Positions 42,461 through 51,257 are shown, numbered from the stretch's first letter. The stretch is DNA of 64,000 bases from CAZEHS01 sp964649745 (GCA_964649745.1 CAZYQI010000001.1:1-64000); one strand, 5' to 3'. Made by a program: numbers and translations. The notes: a model not told the origin generated them from the letters alone.

Positions 42461-43467
42461 GGCGTAATGCCTCCATCACCTGATTGCTGGTGTTCCTGAA
42501 AGGTTTTGCTGAAATCGTGACTGCCGTCCCCTTTGGCGGTGGTTCTGAAATACAGGTAGTCCGAAGGCTCCGGATACAGAACCGCTTCAATGGACTTGGC
42601 TCCCGGAGACGCAATGGGGCCCGGGGGCAGGCCGCGGTGCTTGTAGGTGTTGTAGGGGGAATCCACGGCCAGGTCCTTGAAGTAGAGCCTTGTTTTGCGC
42701 TCTCCCAGGGCATACTGTACGGTGGCGCAGGATTCCAGCTGTTTGTTGACCTTCAGCCGGTTAAGGAACACGCCGGCGATAAGGGCCCGCTCGGAATCCA
42801 GCTTGGCTTCCCGCTCCACAATGGAGGCCAGGGTCACCACTTCCAGAACACTCATGTTCATTTCTTTGGCTCTGTCGTAGTACTCGGGTTTGAAGTGCTT
42901 GTCAAAAGCACTCAGCATCTGGGTAATAATTTCTTCCTCGGATGCGTCCTTGGGGAACCCATAGGTGGCGGGGAAAAGAAAGCCCTCCATCCGGTTATTT
43001 CCCTCCGGCAGCTCCGACATAATGGTGAAATCGTAGCTTCCTTCTTTCATGGCCTTCTTAAAGGCATCCCGGTCGATAAGCCCGGCTTCTGAAAGAACGT
43101 CCTCAATCTGCTTCAGCTCGTAGCCCTCTGGGATCATCACCTTGATCCGGTCGACATAAACATCCCCTGAGACCATTTTTTCGATGATCATTTCAGCGGA
43201 CATGGCCTTATTTAATTCGTATTTACCGGCTTTAATGGCGGTTTCCGCCCCCATCTTCTTGGCCTGCTGCTTGAAGCCCAGCTCGCTTTGTATCAGGTCT
43301 TGGGCCTTCAATTCCTTGGCAACAGAGGACAGTCCGCTCCCTTGGGAAACCTCGAAAACAACAGGTTCCGTATTGGCCGGGTTCACTGCCTCCACCGAAG
43401 CAACCATGGAGCATCCGGAAAAAAGGAGGATAAAGGTCAAACAAAATGCAAGGGCCCTTTTTCCCAT
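42457..43467 (-). CDS. mltG: Endolytic transglycosylase MltG
   Basis: Cuts nascent glycan strands during peptidoglycan synthesis. Start at 43467 (336 aa) gives an N-terminal signal KRALAFCLTFILLFSGCSM with a near-lipobox (FSGC), suggesting a lipoprotein rather than the usual membrane-anchored form. A LysM-like part follows (about 30-110), then the YceG domain with catalytic Glu in SIVEREAKLDSERALIAGVFLNRL (about 205-228) and YNTYKHRGLPPGPIASPG. It begins two bases after the ylbF stop. Confidence 0.92.
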   Translation of the reverse strand: MGKRALAFCLTFILLFSGCSMVASVEAVNPANTEPVVFEVSQGSGLSSVAKELKAQDLIQSELGFKQQAKKMGAETAIKAGKYELNKAMSAEMIIEKMVSGDVYVDRIKVMIPEGYELKQIEDVLSEAGLIDRDAFKKAMKEGSYDFTIMSELPEGNNRMEGFLFPATYGFPKDASEEEIITQMLSAFDKHFKPEYYDRAKEMNMSVLEVVTLASIVEREAKLDSERALIAGVFLNRLKVNKQLESCATVQYALGERKTRLYFKDLAVDSPYNTYKHRGLPPGPIASPGAKSIEAVLYPEPSDYLYFRTTAKGDGSHDFSKTFQEHQQSGDGGITP

Positions 43468-43468
43468 A

Positions 43469-43798
43469 TCAAAAGCCCATGACATCCCCAAGAATCTTGG
43501 AAACGTCTGTCATCAGTTGATTGAAGCGCATCTCTGCCTGAAAGAACTCCGCTGCCTTTGGATCCTTTGAGAGGATTTCGAAAAGCTCCTGAAGCTTTGT
43601 GATCTTTTCTTCATCCGGCTGTATTCCCTGCAGCTGCAGTGCCTGGAGCTCAAGCTGCCGCTTTTGGAAATCCTCAACCATGGCTTTTAAGGACTCGTTA
43701 TCCTTGACCTGACCCTCCAGCTCCCGAAATTTCTTGAATTCCTCTGAATCCTTGATGGCATGGGCCAGGGTATGAGCCGCATCATACACGTTCTGCAT
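43469..43798 (-). CDS. ylbF: YlbF/YmcA-family regulator
   Basis: A 109-residue all-helical protein with the family layout: VYDAAHTLAHAIKDSEEFKKFRELE, a long helix QLELQALQLQG, and FFQAEMRFNQLMTDVSKILGD. In Bacillus YlbF, YmcA and YaaT form the RNase Y specificity factor affecting sporulation, biofilm and competence. Directly follows rnj with a one-base gap, consistent with a link to RNA decay. Confidence 0.9.
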   Translation of the reverse strand: MQNVYDAAHTLAHAIKDSEEFKKFRELEGQVKDNESLKAMVEDFQKRQLELQALQLQGIQPDEEKITKLQELFEILSKDPKAAEFFQAEMRFNQLMTDVSKILGDVMGF

Positions 43799-43799
43799 A

Positions 43800-45476
43800 C
43801 TATACCTCCATAATAATCGGCAAAATCACCGGGCTTCGTTTCATGGTTTGATAGAAGAAGTTATTCAGATCATCCTTGATGACGTTTTTATAGGAGGACC
43901 ATTCCGTGGCATTTTTCTTCTGGCATTTATCCAAGGAGCCGCGGACGATTTCCCGGGTCTTGTTCATTAATTCCTCAGATTCCCGTACATATACGAAGCC
44001 TCTGGATATGACATCCGGGCCGGATACCAGCTGCCGCGTTTCTTTCGAAAGAGCCACCACAACCACGATCAGGCCTTCTTCAGCCAGCATCTTGCGATCT
44101 CTGAGTACGATATTGCCGACGTCACCCACCCCAAGACCGTCGATCATGGTCATGCCGCTGGGAACCTTTTTGCCCAGCTTGGCGCCTTCTTCGGTGAATT
44201 CCATCACTTCTCCGATATCCATGACAAAGATGTTGTCTTTGCTCATTCCCATCCGCTCTGCCAGCAGTGCGTGGGATCGGAGATGGCTGAATTCGCCGTG
44301 GGCCGGTATGAAGTACTTGGGTTTCACCAGTGCGTGGAAAAGCTTAAGCTCTTCCTGACAGGCATGGCCGGATACGTGAACGTCGGCCAGGGATTCGTAA
44401 ATAACATCGGCCCCCCGTTCAAACAGACCGTTGATAACCTTCTTGATGCCCTTCTCGTTGCCGGGAATGGGGCTGGATGAGAAGATAACCAGGTCGCCGG
44501 GCTGAATTTCCATCTGACGGTGCTCACCGCTGGCCATACGGGACAGGGCGGCCATGGTCTCCCCTTGGCTTCCGGTAGTTACTACGCAAACCTCGTTGTC
44601 GGGGTAGCGGTTGAGATCTTCGATGTCGATGCGGGTATCCTTGGGAATGTTCAGGTAGCCTAGCTCCGATGCAACCCCTACCACATTCACCATACTGCGG
44701 CCAATGAAGGCCACCTTGCGGTTGTTGTCGTAGGCGGCGTTGACGATCTGCTGGACCCGGTGGATATTGGAGGCAAAGGATGCCACGATGATACGGTTCT
44801 GCGCGTGGCGGAACAGAGTTTCAAAGGTATCCCCAACGGTGCTTTCACTCATGGTGTGGCCCGGACGCTCCGCGTTGGTGCTGTCTGCCATCAGCAGCAG
44901 GACATTGTTTTGACCATATTCGGCCAGGGATTGAAGGTCCATGATATGTCCGTCGATGGGGGTATAGTCGATCTTGAAGTCCCCGGAGTGGATGATGACG
45001 CCCAAGGGGGTGTTGATGGCCAGGGCCACGGCATCCGGGATACTGTGGCTCACCCGGATAAAGTCGATTTCAAAGGAGCCCACCTTCATTTTCTGCCCCT
45101 GCTTCACCACCTGAAGACGCACGTTTTTAAGGGATGTGTGCTCCTTCAGTTTGTTTTCCACAAGGCCCAGAGTCAGTCGGGTTCCGTATACCGGAACGTT
45201 CAGCTCCTTAAGCACATACGGCAGGCCCCCGATATGGTCCTCGTGACCGTGGGTCAGGAATATGCCTTTAACCTTGGATTTGTTCTTAATCAGATAGGTG
45301 AAATCCGGTATGATAACGTCGATTCCATACATTTCATCATCGGGAAATTTGATCCCTGCGTCGATGACGATGATCTCATCGTTGATTTCCACAGCGGTCA
45401 TGTTCTTGCCGATCTCGTTCATCCCGCCGAGGGGGATGACTCTTACTTTTGTTTCTCTTGGTTTTTTTGTTGCCAT
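43800..45476 (-). CDS. rnjA: Ribonuclease J
   Basis: Metallo-beta-lactamase/beta-CASP nuclease with 5'-exonuclease and endonuclease activity in mRNA decay and rRNA maturation. The 558-residue protein has zinc motif LTHGHEDHIGGLP, GVIIHSGDFKID, beta-CASP features (TTGSQGE, SSSPIPGNE), ADVHVSGHACQEE and the dimerisation C-domain. RBS GAGGAG. Whether it corresponds to J1 or J2 of Bacillus cannot be told from this window. Confidence 0.95.
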   Translation of the reverse strand: MATKKPRETKVRVIPLGGMNEIGKNMTAVEINDEIIVIDAGIKFPDDEMYGIDVIIPDFTYLIKNKSKVKGIFLTHGHEDHIGGLPYVLKELNVPVYGTRLTLGLVENKLKEHTSLKNVRLQVVKQGQKMKVGSFEIDFIRVSHSIPDAVALAINTPLGVIIHSGDFKIDYTPIDGHIMDLQSLAEYGQNNVLLLMADSTNAERPGHTMSESTVGDTFETLFRHAQNRIIVASFASNIHRVQQIVNAAYDNNRKVAFIGRSMVNVVGVASELGYLNIPKDTRIDIEDLNRYPDNEVCVVTTGSQGETMAALSRMASGEHRQMEIQPGDLVIFSSSPIPGNEKGIKKVINGLFERGADVIYESLADVHVSGHACQEELKLFHALVKPKYFIPAHGEFSHLRSHALLAERMGMSKDNIFVMDIGEVMEFTEEGAKLGKKVPSGMTMIDGLGVGDVGNIVLRDRKMLAEEGLIVVVVALSKETRQLVSGPDVISRGFVYVRESEELMNKTREIVRGSLDKCQKKNATEWSSYKNVIKDDLNNFFYQTMKRSPVILPIIMEV

Positions 45477-45570
45477 TTTTTCTCCTCTTTTTCAACGGGG
45501 CCCTGTTTGGCTCCCGTATACAGTTGTTTTTTGAATTTTAAAGAATTATACAAGTGATAGTTAGTCATTT

Positions 45571-45719
45571 GCCACGGATAACACGGATTCTCACGGATGA
45601 AAAGGGGGATGATTCGGTATTTCGAATTAGATCAATCTTTCGAGTGTTCGTACAAAATCATGTTTTCATACATAGAATAGTTTAATGATTAATCCGTGAA
45701 AATCCGTGTGATCCGTGGC
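45571..45719. repeat. Intergenic palindrome (CACGGAT family), copy 2, followed by half a REP-like unit
   Basis: Starts GCCACGGATAACACGGATTC and ends ATCCGTGTGATCCGTGGC, arms complementary. About 50 bases later GGGAGAGATTGCCGCGCTGTG ... GCAATGAC (45768-45799) is one arm of the REP-like unit seen whole at 9691-9804. These occupy the 378-bp gap between fur and rnj; no gene was seen. A hairpin GGCTGT near 45820-45850 (AAGGCTGTCAGG / CAACAGCCTG) may terminate fur. Confidence 0.65.
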
Positions 45720-45854
45720 TAAATAATTAGTCTTTACCATCAGACTTTTAAAACCTGAGGCACGGAGGGAGAGATTGCCGCGCTGTGCTCGCAATGACAC
45801 CCTTTATACTACGTTCAAAAGGCTGTCAGGATGAAGATCCCAACAGCCTGATAA

Positions 45855-46298
45855 TCATTCGCTTTGAGTTGACCTGCATTTCTTACACTGTCCGAAAAAC
45901 TGTACTTTATGATTGCTTATCCTAAACTCATAGCTCCGCTCTATTTCATCCTCCAAGGATTCCAACAGATCCACTACCACTTCAATGACGTCGCCGCAGC
46001 CCGTACAGATAAGGTGGTGGTGCTGGTGATCCTCCTCATGAAGATTAAGTTCATATCGGGTACACCCATCGTCCAGACTCAATTTTGAAAGGATGCCCAT
46101 CTCGCTGAGCAGAAAGAGAGTACGGTAAACGGTAGCCAAGCCGATTTCAGGACACCCAACCTTGACGATGTCGTAGATTTCCTCGGTGGACAGGTGTTTC
46201 CCTATGTTCTCCGCCACAGAGTCCAGAATGGCTCTTCTTTGGGGAGTGAGTTTGTAGCCCTTTTGCTTCAGGCGCTCTCTAAGCTGATCAGTAATAAT
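45855..46298 (-). CDS. fur: Fur-family metalloregulator, apparently starting at ATT
   Basis: Iron- or peroxide-responsive repressor. Seen: winged helix with GYKLTPQRRAILDSV, STEEIYDIV and GLATVYRTLFLLSEMG; metal-site HQHHHLICTGCG and zinc pair CTGC/CKKC at the C-terminus. The conserved first 27 residues are in frame upstream of the first GTG (46217), but no ATG, GTG or TTG occurs before the stop further upstream. ATT at 46298, nine bases after AAAGGA, is the best start (147 aa). The alternative is an N-truncated protein or a frameshift near 46300. Confidence 0.82.
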   Translation of the reverse strand: MITDQLRERLKQKGYKLTPQRRAILDSVAENIGKHLSTEEIYDIVKVGCPEIGLATVYRTLFLLSEMGILSKLSLDDGCTRYELNLHEEDHQHHHLICTGCGDVIEVVVDLLESLEDEIERSYEFRISNHKVQFFGQCKKCRSTQSE

Positions 46299-46320
46299 AA
46301 CGACACATCCTTTACTTATT

Positions 46321-46470
46321 AATAGGATACTCCGATTCCGCTTCGCTGCATCCTCGTAACCTCTCGCAGACTATGCCTGCAATTCATGGGAGTTTGTATC
46401 TCCCACGGATTTGGTAAGATGCCTCCCCGCTTAAGCAGCAGGAGTCCTCTTACCCGGGTTATTATCAACT
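46321..46470 (-). other. Hairpin-rich leader of fur
   Basis: Minus strand, 5' to 3': GGTAAGA...TCTTACC enclosing CTCC/GGAG (about 46417-46459), then TGGGAG-ATACAAA-CTCCCA (about 46387-46408), then a GC-rich stretch ending just before the AAAGGA of fur. The region further upstream has two GATAAT sequences (near 46467 and 46491) that could be part of a Fur operator or promoter. Possibly a structured 5' leader; no known class recognised. Confidence 0.45.
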
Positions 46471-46518
46471 GCAAACAATTATTAATTACATATTATCACA
46501 GAATCCCTTTTTTTACAA

Positions 46519-46785
46519 TCAGGATGGTCTTTTTTGACCGGTTGCCTCATCCGCAAGCTCTTCGTAAGCTTCGAAGGCGAACAGAATCTCTTCTTCGTCT
46601 GTAACGAGTTCCATAACCTCTTCTTCTCCCTCCCGGGTAACGCGGCAGACGATTACCTCGTCCTCAGGGGCATCCTCCGGGCGAAGCAGGGCATAGTCGG
46701 TATCATTAACCTTGAAACTGGCGACCAGTTCAAACATGATTTCATTTCCCTCTTCGTCATAGAAAGTGAAAAAATTATTATCCAT
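46519..46785 (-). CDS. DUF1292 protein (YrzB-like)
   Basis: An 88-residue acidic protein with the DUF1292 pattern FTFYDEEGNEIMFELVASFKVNDTDYALLRPED and a C-terminal EVMELVTDEEEILFAFEAYEEL. Function unknown; the ruvX-DUF1292-fur order is conserved in Clostridia. The start is ATG 46785 after GGAGGG; the long frame to 46941 is a shadow over ruvX. It overlaps the ruvX stop by eight bases. Confidence 0.9.
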   Translation of the reverse strand: MDNNFFTFYDEEGNEIMFELVASFKVNDTDYALLRPEDAPEDEVIVCRVTREGEEEVMELVTDEEEILFAFEAYEELADEATGQKRPS

Positions 46786-47236
46786 GGTGCCCTCCGTTGA
46801 TTTTATGTTCAAGATAGGACTGCAGGAATGCCGCAGCTGCCATTTTGTCGATGATGGTCTTCCGTTTCTTTCGGGACATATCCGCTTCCAGCAGAAGCTG
46901 CTCGGCCTGCACAGTGGAAAGTCGTTCATCCCACAGCACAACGGGTATATCCTTTCCCTGAAGGGTTTTAGAGTATTTAATCCGCTTGATCAGCTGTTTT
47001 GAAAAGGATATGGATTTTTCGGCCCGGGGGCCTACGGTGTCATTCATGTTAAGGGGCAGACCCACCACCACCTCCGTTACGCCGTGTTCCATAATCAGCT
47101 GTACAATACGTCCCATATCCCGTTCCAGGGTTGTGCGCAGGATGGTTTCCAAGCCGTAGGTCATCATCCCCAGGGGGTCTGAAAGGGCCACCCCGATGGT
47201 CTTATCCCCTACATCCAGTCCCATAAGCCGCATCAT
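46778..47236 (-). CDS. ruvX: Holliday junction resolvase-like protein RuvX/YqgF
   Basis: A 152-residue RNase-H-fold nuclease implicated in rRNA 5'-end processing and possibly recombination. Motifs: LMGLDVGDKTIGVALSDP, VVVGLPLNMNDTVGPRAE, VVLWDERLSTVQAE and a C-terminal DKMAAAAFLQSYLE with the late Asp. Start at 47236 overlaps the aldo/keto reductase stop (ATGA) and has AAAGGTG upstream; the longer frame to 47305 is rejected. Confidence 0.93.
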   Translation of the reverse strand: MMRLMGLDVGDKTIGVALSDPLGMMTYGLETILRTTLERDMGRIVQLIMEHGVTEVVVGLPLNMNDTVGPRAEKSISFSKQLIKRIKYSKTLQGKDIPVVLWDERLSTVQAEQLLLEADMSRKKRKTIIDKMAAAAFLQSYLEHKINGGHHG

Positions 47237-48186
47237 ATCACCTTTATGCATAGGTTTGGACATGCCGCGCTGCAGTAACCGCAGAGCACACAACGTTCCT
47301 GACAAACCTGCGCCTTTCCATCCTTAAGGATAAGGGCCTGACTTTTGCATCTTTCTATGCAGGCCCCACAGCCATGGCACCAATCGTGAATCAAAAGACG
47401 GCGGGGTTTGCTGTGGAGAATCCCCGAGCTGGCTGCCGGAAACGCTCCCAGGGCAAAGAATGCGGTATTCGCTTCAACCTCTTCCGTGTACTGCATGCCA
47501 ACGGCTATGGAATCCAGACAGTCCTGCGCCATGGCCCAGGACAGGCACTCGGATGCCTTGGCCAGGAGGTTGCCTCCCCCCAGGGGTTTCATGCCGTATA
47601 TTCCCTTGTTCATGCTTTTGGCAATTTTCAGTTGTTCCAGCATCTCTGCCGCTGTGCCGTCCTGGATGCCAAGCCCCTGCATATTGATAAGGGGATGCAG
47701 GATCTCTATTTCGGGGTATTTGTTTGCCGCCTTCACCGCCGCGATATAATGGGTGGATATGCCCACCGCCCGGATATGACCGGCCTCCTTCATGCGGATC
47801 AGGTATTCAATGGCCTCCCAATGGCCTTTAAGGGTGAGGTCACTTTCCTGCTCATGGATAAGAAACATATCCACATAGTCGCGGTTGAGATCCTTAAGCG
47901 CCTTCTTAAGGCTTTTTTCAGCCGTTTCAGTGGAGTACGCATAGGATTTGGTGGATACGACAAAATCCTTTTTTCCTGTCTGAAACATGGCACGGCGGAT
48001 CATGGGCATGGTTCCGTACAGCTCAGCCGTATCTGCAAAATTCACGCCTTTTTCTATGGCACAGGCAATGATGTCGGCTCCCTGCTCAACCGTCAGGTTC
48101 GCCTGCAGCGGTCCGATTGTAAGCGCTCCAAAGCAAAGGCGGGAGACGGAAATCCCGGTCCCACCCAAAATACGCTGTTCCATCAT
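47233..48186 (-). CDS. Aldo/keto reductase with C-terminal 4Fe-4S domain
   Basis: A 317-residue NAD(P)H-dependent reductase: FADTAELYG (Asp and Tyr), FVVSTKSY (Lys) and MFLIHEQ (His) form the catalytic tetrad of an eight-strand barrel. The C-terminal 55 residues hold two ferredoxin clusters, CHGCGACIERC and CVLCGYCSAACP. Such fusions are common in anaerobes and couple to electron-transfer partners; the substrate is unknown. It sits between ireB and ruvX, overlapping both by four bases, where Clostridia usually have nothing. Confidence 0.88.
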   Translation of the reverse strand: MMEQRILGGTGISVSRLCFGALTIGPLQANLTVEQGADIIACAIEKGVNFADTAELYGTMPMIRRAMFQTGKKDFVVSTKSYAYSTETAEKSLKKALKDLNRDYVDMFLIHEQESDLTLKGHWEAIEYLIRMKEAGHIRAVGISTHYIAAVKAANKYPEIEILHPLINMQGLGIQDGTAAEMLEQLKIAKSMNKGIYGMKPLGGGNLLAKASECLSWAMAQDCLDSIAVGMQYTEEVEANTAFFALGAFPAASSGILHSKPRRLLIHDWCHGCGACIERCKSQALILKDGKAQVCQERCVLCGYCSAACPNLCIKVI

Positions 48187-48449
48187 TTCTCGCTTTCCGC
48201 CGCCATAAAGTAGTTCAGCAAGGCCTCTACCAGATCGTCCCGCTCAACCTTTCGAATCAGGCTTCGGGCATTGTTATGGGAGGTGATGTAGGTGGGGTCT
48301 CCTGAAAGAAGGTACCCCGTCATCTGATTGACCGGATTGTAGCCCTTGGATTTAAGGGCTTCATAGACCTCCGTAAGAATTTCACGGATTTCGATGTCGG
48401 TGTCTTTTTCCGGCGCAAATTTCATGGTTCTGCTCATATCGTTGCTCAT
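48183..48449 (-). CDS. ireB: IreB-family regulatory phosphoprotein
   Basis: An 88-residue protein matching IreB/YrzL: FAPEKDTDIEIREILTEVYEALKSKGYNPVNQMTGYLLSGDPTYITSHNNARSLI. In Enterococcus IreB is phosphorylated on Thr by the PASTA kinase IreK and affects cephalosporin tolerance; the N-terminal Thr residues are compatible. Downstream of alaS, as usual. RBS GGAGG. A short hairpin ATACCCG/CGGGTAT lies upstream. Confidence 0.93.
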   Translation of the reverse strand: MSNDMSRTMKFAPEKDTDIEIREILTEVYEALKSKGYNPVNQMTGYLLSGDPTYITSHNNARSLIRKVERDDLVEALLNYFMAAESEK

Positions 48450-48527
48450 TATATCGCCTCCCGTCGTTTGTTCTATGAATACCCGAAATCACGGGTATGT
48501 ATCACTTAATTAGATAAAGATTCAAGA

Positions 48528-48626
48528 ACTCCCACCGTCAGCTTCGCTGCCACCTCCCTCGCGAGGGAGGTTAAGATGCTCCATCTCCCTCCTTGAGGGG
48601 GATGTCACGAAGTGACAGGGGGAGTT
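48528..48626. repeat. Palindromic repeat (GGGGGAGTT family), complete copy D
   Basis: ACTCCCACCGTCAGCTTCGC to GAAGTGACAGGGGGAGTT, with CCTCCCTCGCGAGGGAGG at the centre of one arm. Ends 9 bp from the alaS stop codon, so it may also act as its terminator hairpin. Confidence 0.8.
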
Positions 48627-48635
48627 GTTTACTCC

Positions 48636-51257
48636 CTAAAACTCGTATGCCTTGGCCAGGGCTTCGTCGGTTTTGTGGGGATCCTTGCCGCCGGCCTGGG
48701 CGTTGCCGGGCTTTCCGCCGCCGCTTCCCCCTGCCGCTTTTGCCACCTCACGGACCACGTTGCCTGCATGGGCCCCCGCATGGATGGCCTCATCCGTTGC
48801 CATGGCGATGAAGGTTACCTTGTCGGCTTCCACGTTGGCCAGCACCACCAGGGAACAGGGCAGACGGTCCTTCAGCTGGTCCCCCAGATTCCGGAGGGTG
48901 TTCATATCCAGCCCGTTGGCCTTGTGGGTGACAACGGTTACGCCTTTGACCACCTTGGCATTGGCGATGATTTCGTCCAAACTGCCGGAGGCGGCCTTTT
49001 GCTTCAGGCTTTCGTTCTCCCGCTGGATAAGCTTTATTTCGTTCTGCAGGTTCTCAACCCGCCCCTGAAGATCGTGGGGGGTTGTTCGCAGGGTGTCTGC
49101 AACATGCTGAAGATTATTCTCCAGCTCATTGAGGTATCCGTAAACCTTTCGGCCTGTAAGGGCTTCAATACGGCGCACCCCTGCTGCCACGCCGGTTTCG
49201 GAAACGATCTTGAAAAGAGCAACCTGGCTGGAGTTGTCCAGATGGGTTCCGCCGCAAAGCTCTGTGCTGTAGGCACCGACACTGATGACACGGACGGTTT
49301 CGCCGTATTTTTCACCGAACAGAGCGGTGGCTCCTATGGCGCGGGCATCCCCAATGCTCATTTCCCGTTTCTGAACCTCAAGGGATTCAAAAATCCGCTC
49401 GTTGACCTTCTTCTCCACCGCTGCCACTTCCTCCTCTGTCATGGGTTGGAAATGGCTGAAGTCAAAACGGAGACGCTGATTATCAACGGCAGAGCCGGCC
49501 TGTTCCACATGGGTGCCCAGAACTTCCTTCAGGGCTTTATGGAGCAGGTGGGTGGCTGTATGGTTCCGGGCCACATCCATTCGGAAAGTGGGACAAACAG
49601 CTGCACTGACCTTTGTCCCGGCGGCAACGGTGCCCTGTGTCACTTTACCGATGTGGAGGAACAGGCCGCCGATTCCTTTTTTGCATTCAGACACCTTGAA
49701 CTCAAAGCCTGGGGCGCTGATGGTTCCGTGGTCCCCTGTCTGGCCACCGCTTTCTGCGTAGAAGGGCGTTCGGTCCAGGATGAGCCGGAGCTCCTGCCCT
49801 TCCGTGGCCTGCTCGTGGATGCCTTGGGTATCCACAATGGCCAGTACCGTGGCATCGGCATTGAGTGTGTTGTATCCCAGAAATTCTGTCGCTTGAAGAT
49901 GGGAAAGCTGTGACAGCACATCATCCTGCCAGCCGAAGTCACCCATTTCATGCTGAGCGGAACGGGCACGCTCCCGCTGGGCTTCCATTTCCGCTTCAAA
50001 GGCCTTTTCGTCCACGGTCATGGTTTTTTCTTCAAGGATTTCCCGGGTAAGATCCAGGGGGAACCCGTAGGTGTCGTAAAGTCGGAACGCCTTGTCCCCG
50101 GCCATGATCGTTTGCTTTGCCGTTTCCATTTCGTCAATCATGCCGGTAAGGATGGAAAGCCCCTGATCGATGGTCTGCTGGAACCGTTCCTCTTCAATGG
50201 ATATGATTTTCTTGATGTAATCTTTACGGTCGATAAGCTCCGGGAATGCTTCCCCGGAAACCAGCACCACCTCGTCCACCAGATCTTTAAGGAAGTTGCC
50301 CTCGATGCCCAGGAGTTTGCCGTGACGGGCAGCCCGTCGGAGCAGTCTCCGAAGCACGTATCCGCGGCCCTCGTTGTTGGGCATGATGCCGTCCCCTACC
50401 ATAAAGGTAACGGAACGGATATGGTCGGTGATGACCCGAACGGAGATATCGCATTTAAGACCTTTCCCGTAATCCGCGCCACTCATTTTGACGATGGTGT
50501 CCAACAGATGTTTGATGGTATCCACCTCGTATACGGAATCCACGTCCTGCATCAGGCATGCAATCCGCTCAAGGCCCATGCCGGTATCAATGTTGGGATT
50601 TGCCAGCTTGTGGTAAACCCCTTCTTCGTCTCGGTCGAACTGGGTGAATACATGGTTCCAAAATTCAAGGTAACGGTCACAGTCGCAGCCGGGCTTACAG
50701 TTGGGATCGCCGCAGCCGTATTTTTCGCCTCGGTCAAAATAGATCTCGGAGCACGGGCCGCAGGGGCCTGTGCCGATTTCCCAGAAGTTATCCGCCTTAC
50801 CCAAACGAACGATTTTATCGGCAGGAACGCCCACTGTCTTGTTCCAGATTTCGTATGCCTCGTCGTCTTCCTCGTATACGGTGACCCATAGCTTGTCCAC
50901 CGGCAGCTGCAGCACCTCGGTGCACAGCTCCCAGCCCCACTGGATGGATTCCACTTTGAAGTAGTCTCCAAAGGAGAAGTTTCCCAGCATTTCAAAAAAA
51001 GTAAGGTGACGGGCGGTAATGCCTACCCGTTCGATATCACCGGTACGGATACACTTTTGACTGGTTGTCATTCGCTTGCAGGGGGGTATTTCGGCTCCTG
51101 AAAAATAGTTCTTCATGGGCGCCATTCCTGAGTTGATCAGAAGCAGACTTTTATCGTTCAGCGGCACCAGCGGAAAGCTCGCGTGGGCCAGATGTCCTTT
51201 ACTTTCAAAAAAACCAAGGAATTTAGAGCGTATTTCGTTCAGTCCCATTGTTTGCAT
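48636..51257 (-). CDS. alaS: Alanyl-tRNA synthetase
   Basis: Class II synthetase charging tRNA-Ala, with editing. The 873-residue protein has N-terminal LNEIRSKFLGFFESKGH and INSGMAPMKNYF, an insertion with CGDPNCKPGCDCDRYLEFWN, editing-site HTATHLLHKALKEVLG and CGGTHLDNS, and a C-terminal DHHA1 domain with glycine-rich GGSGGGKPGNAQAGG. Start at 51257 after GGAGG; the frame to 51293 is rejected. A promoter with extended -10 lies upstream and leaves no room for a T-box. Confidence 0.97.
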   Translation of the reverse strand: MQTMGLNEIRSKFLGFFESKGHLAHASFPLVPLNDKSLLLINSGMAPMKNYFSGAEIPPCKRMTTSQKCIRTGDIERVGITARHLTFFEMLGNFSFGDYFKVESIQWGWELCTEVLQLPVDKLWVTVYEEDDEAYEIWNKTVGVPADKIVRLGKADNFWEIGTGPCGPCSEIYFDRGEKYGCGDPNCKPGCDCDRYLEFWNHVFTQFDRDEEGVYHKLANPNIDTGMGLERIACLMQDVDSVYEVDTIKHLLDTIVKMSGADYGKGLKCDISVRVITDHIRSVTFMVGDGIMPNNEGRGYVLRRLLRRAARHGKLLGIEGNFLKDLVDEVVLVSGEAFPELIDRKDYIKKIISIEEERFQQTIDQGLSILTGMIDEMETAKQTIMAGDKAFRLYDTYGFPLDLTREILEEKTMTVDEKAFEAEMEAQRERARSAQHEMGDFGWQDDVLSQLSHLQATEFLGYNTLNADATVLAIVDTQGIHEQATEGQELRLILDRTPFYAESGGQTGDHGTISAPGFEFKVSECKKGIGGLFLHIGKVTQGTVAAGTKVSAAVCPTFRMDVARNHTATHLLHKALKEVLGTHVEQAGSAVDNQRLRFDFSHFQPMTEEEVAAVEKKVNERIFESLEVQKREMSIGDARAIGATALFGEKYGETVRVISVGAYSTELCGGTHLDNSSQVALFKIVSETGVAAGVRRIEALTGRKVYGYLNELENNLQHVADTLRTTPHDLQGRVENLQNEIKLIQRENESLKQKAASGSLDEIIANAKVVKGVTVVTHKANGLDMNTLRNLGDQLKDRLPCSLVVLANVEADKVTFIAMATDEAIHAGAHAGNVVREVAKAAGGSGGGKPGNAQAGGKDPHKTDEALAKAYEF

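Noticed and set aside
46306..46308. ATG 46308 as the fur start
   Set aside because: One base out of frame with the conserved Fur N-terminus, ends in TGA after six codons, and the AAAGG is directly adjacent with no spacing.
46786..46941. 52-residue extension of the DUF1292 protein
   Set aside because: It overlaps ruvX in another frame; ATG 46785 has a strong RBS.
48612..49913. Long plus-strand frame of 433 codons opposite alaS
   Set aside because: Antisense shadow of alaS; no ribosome site and composition typical of reverse-frame reading.
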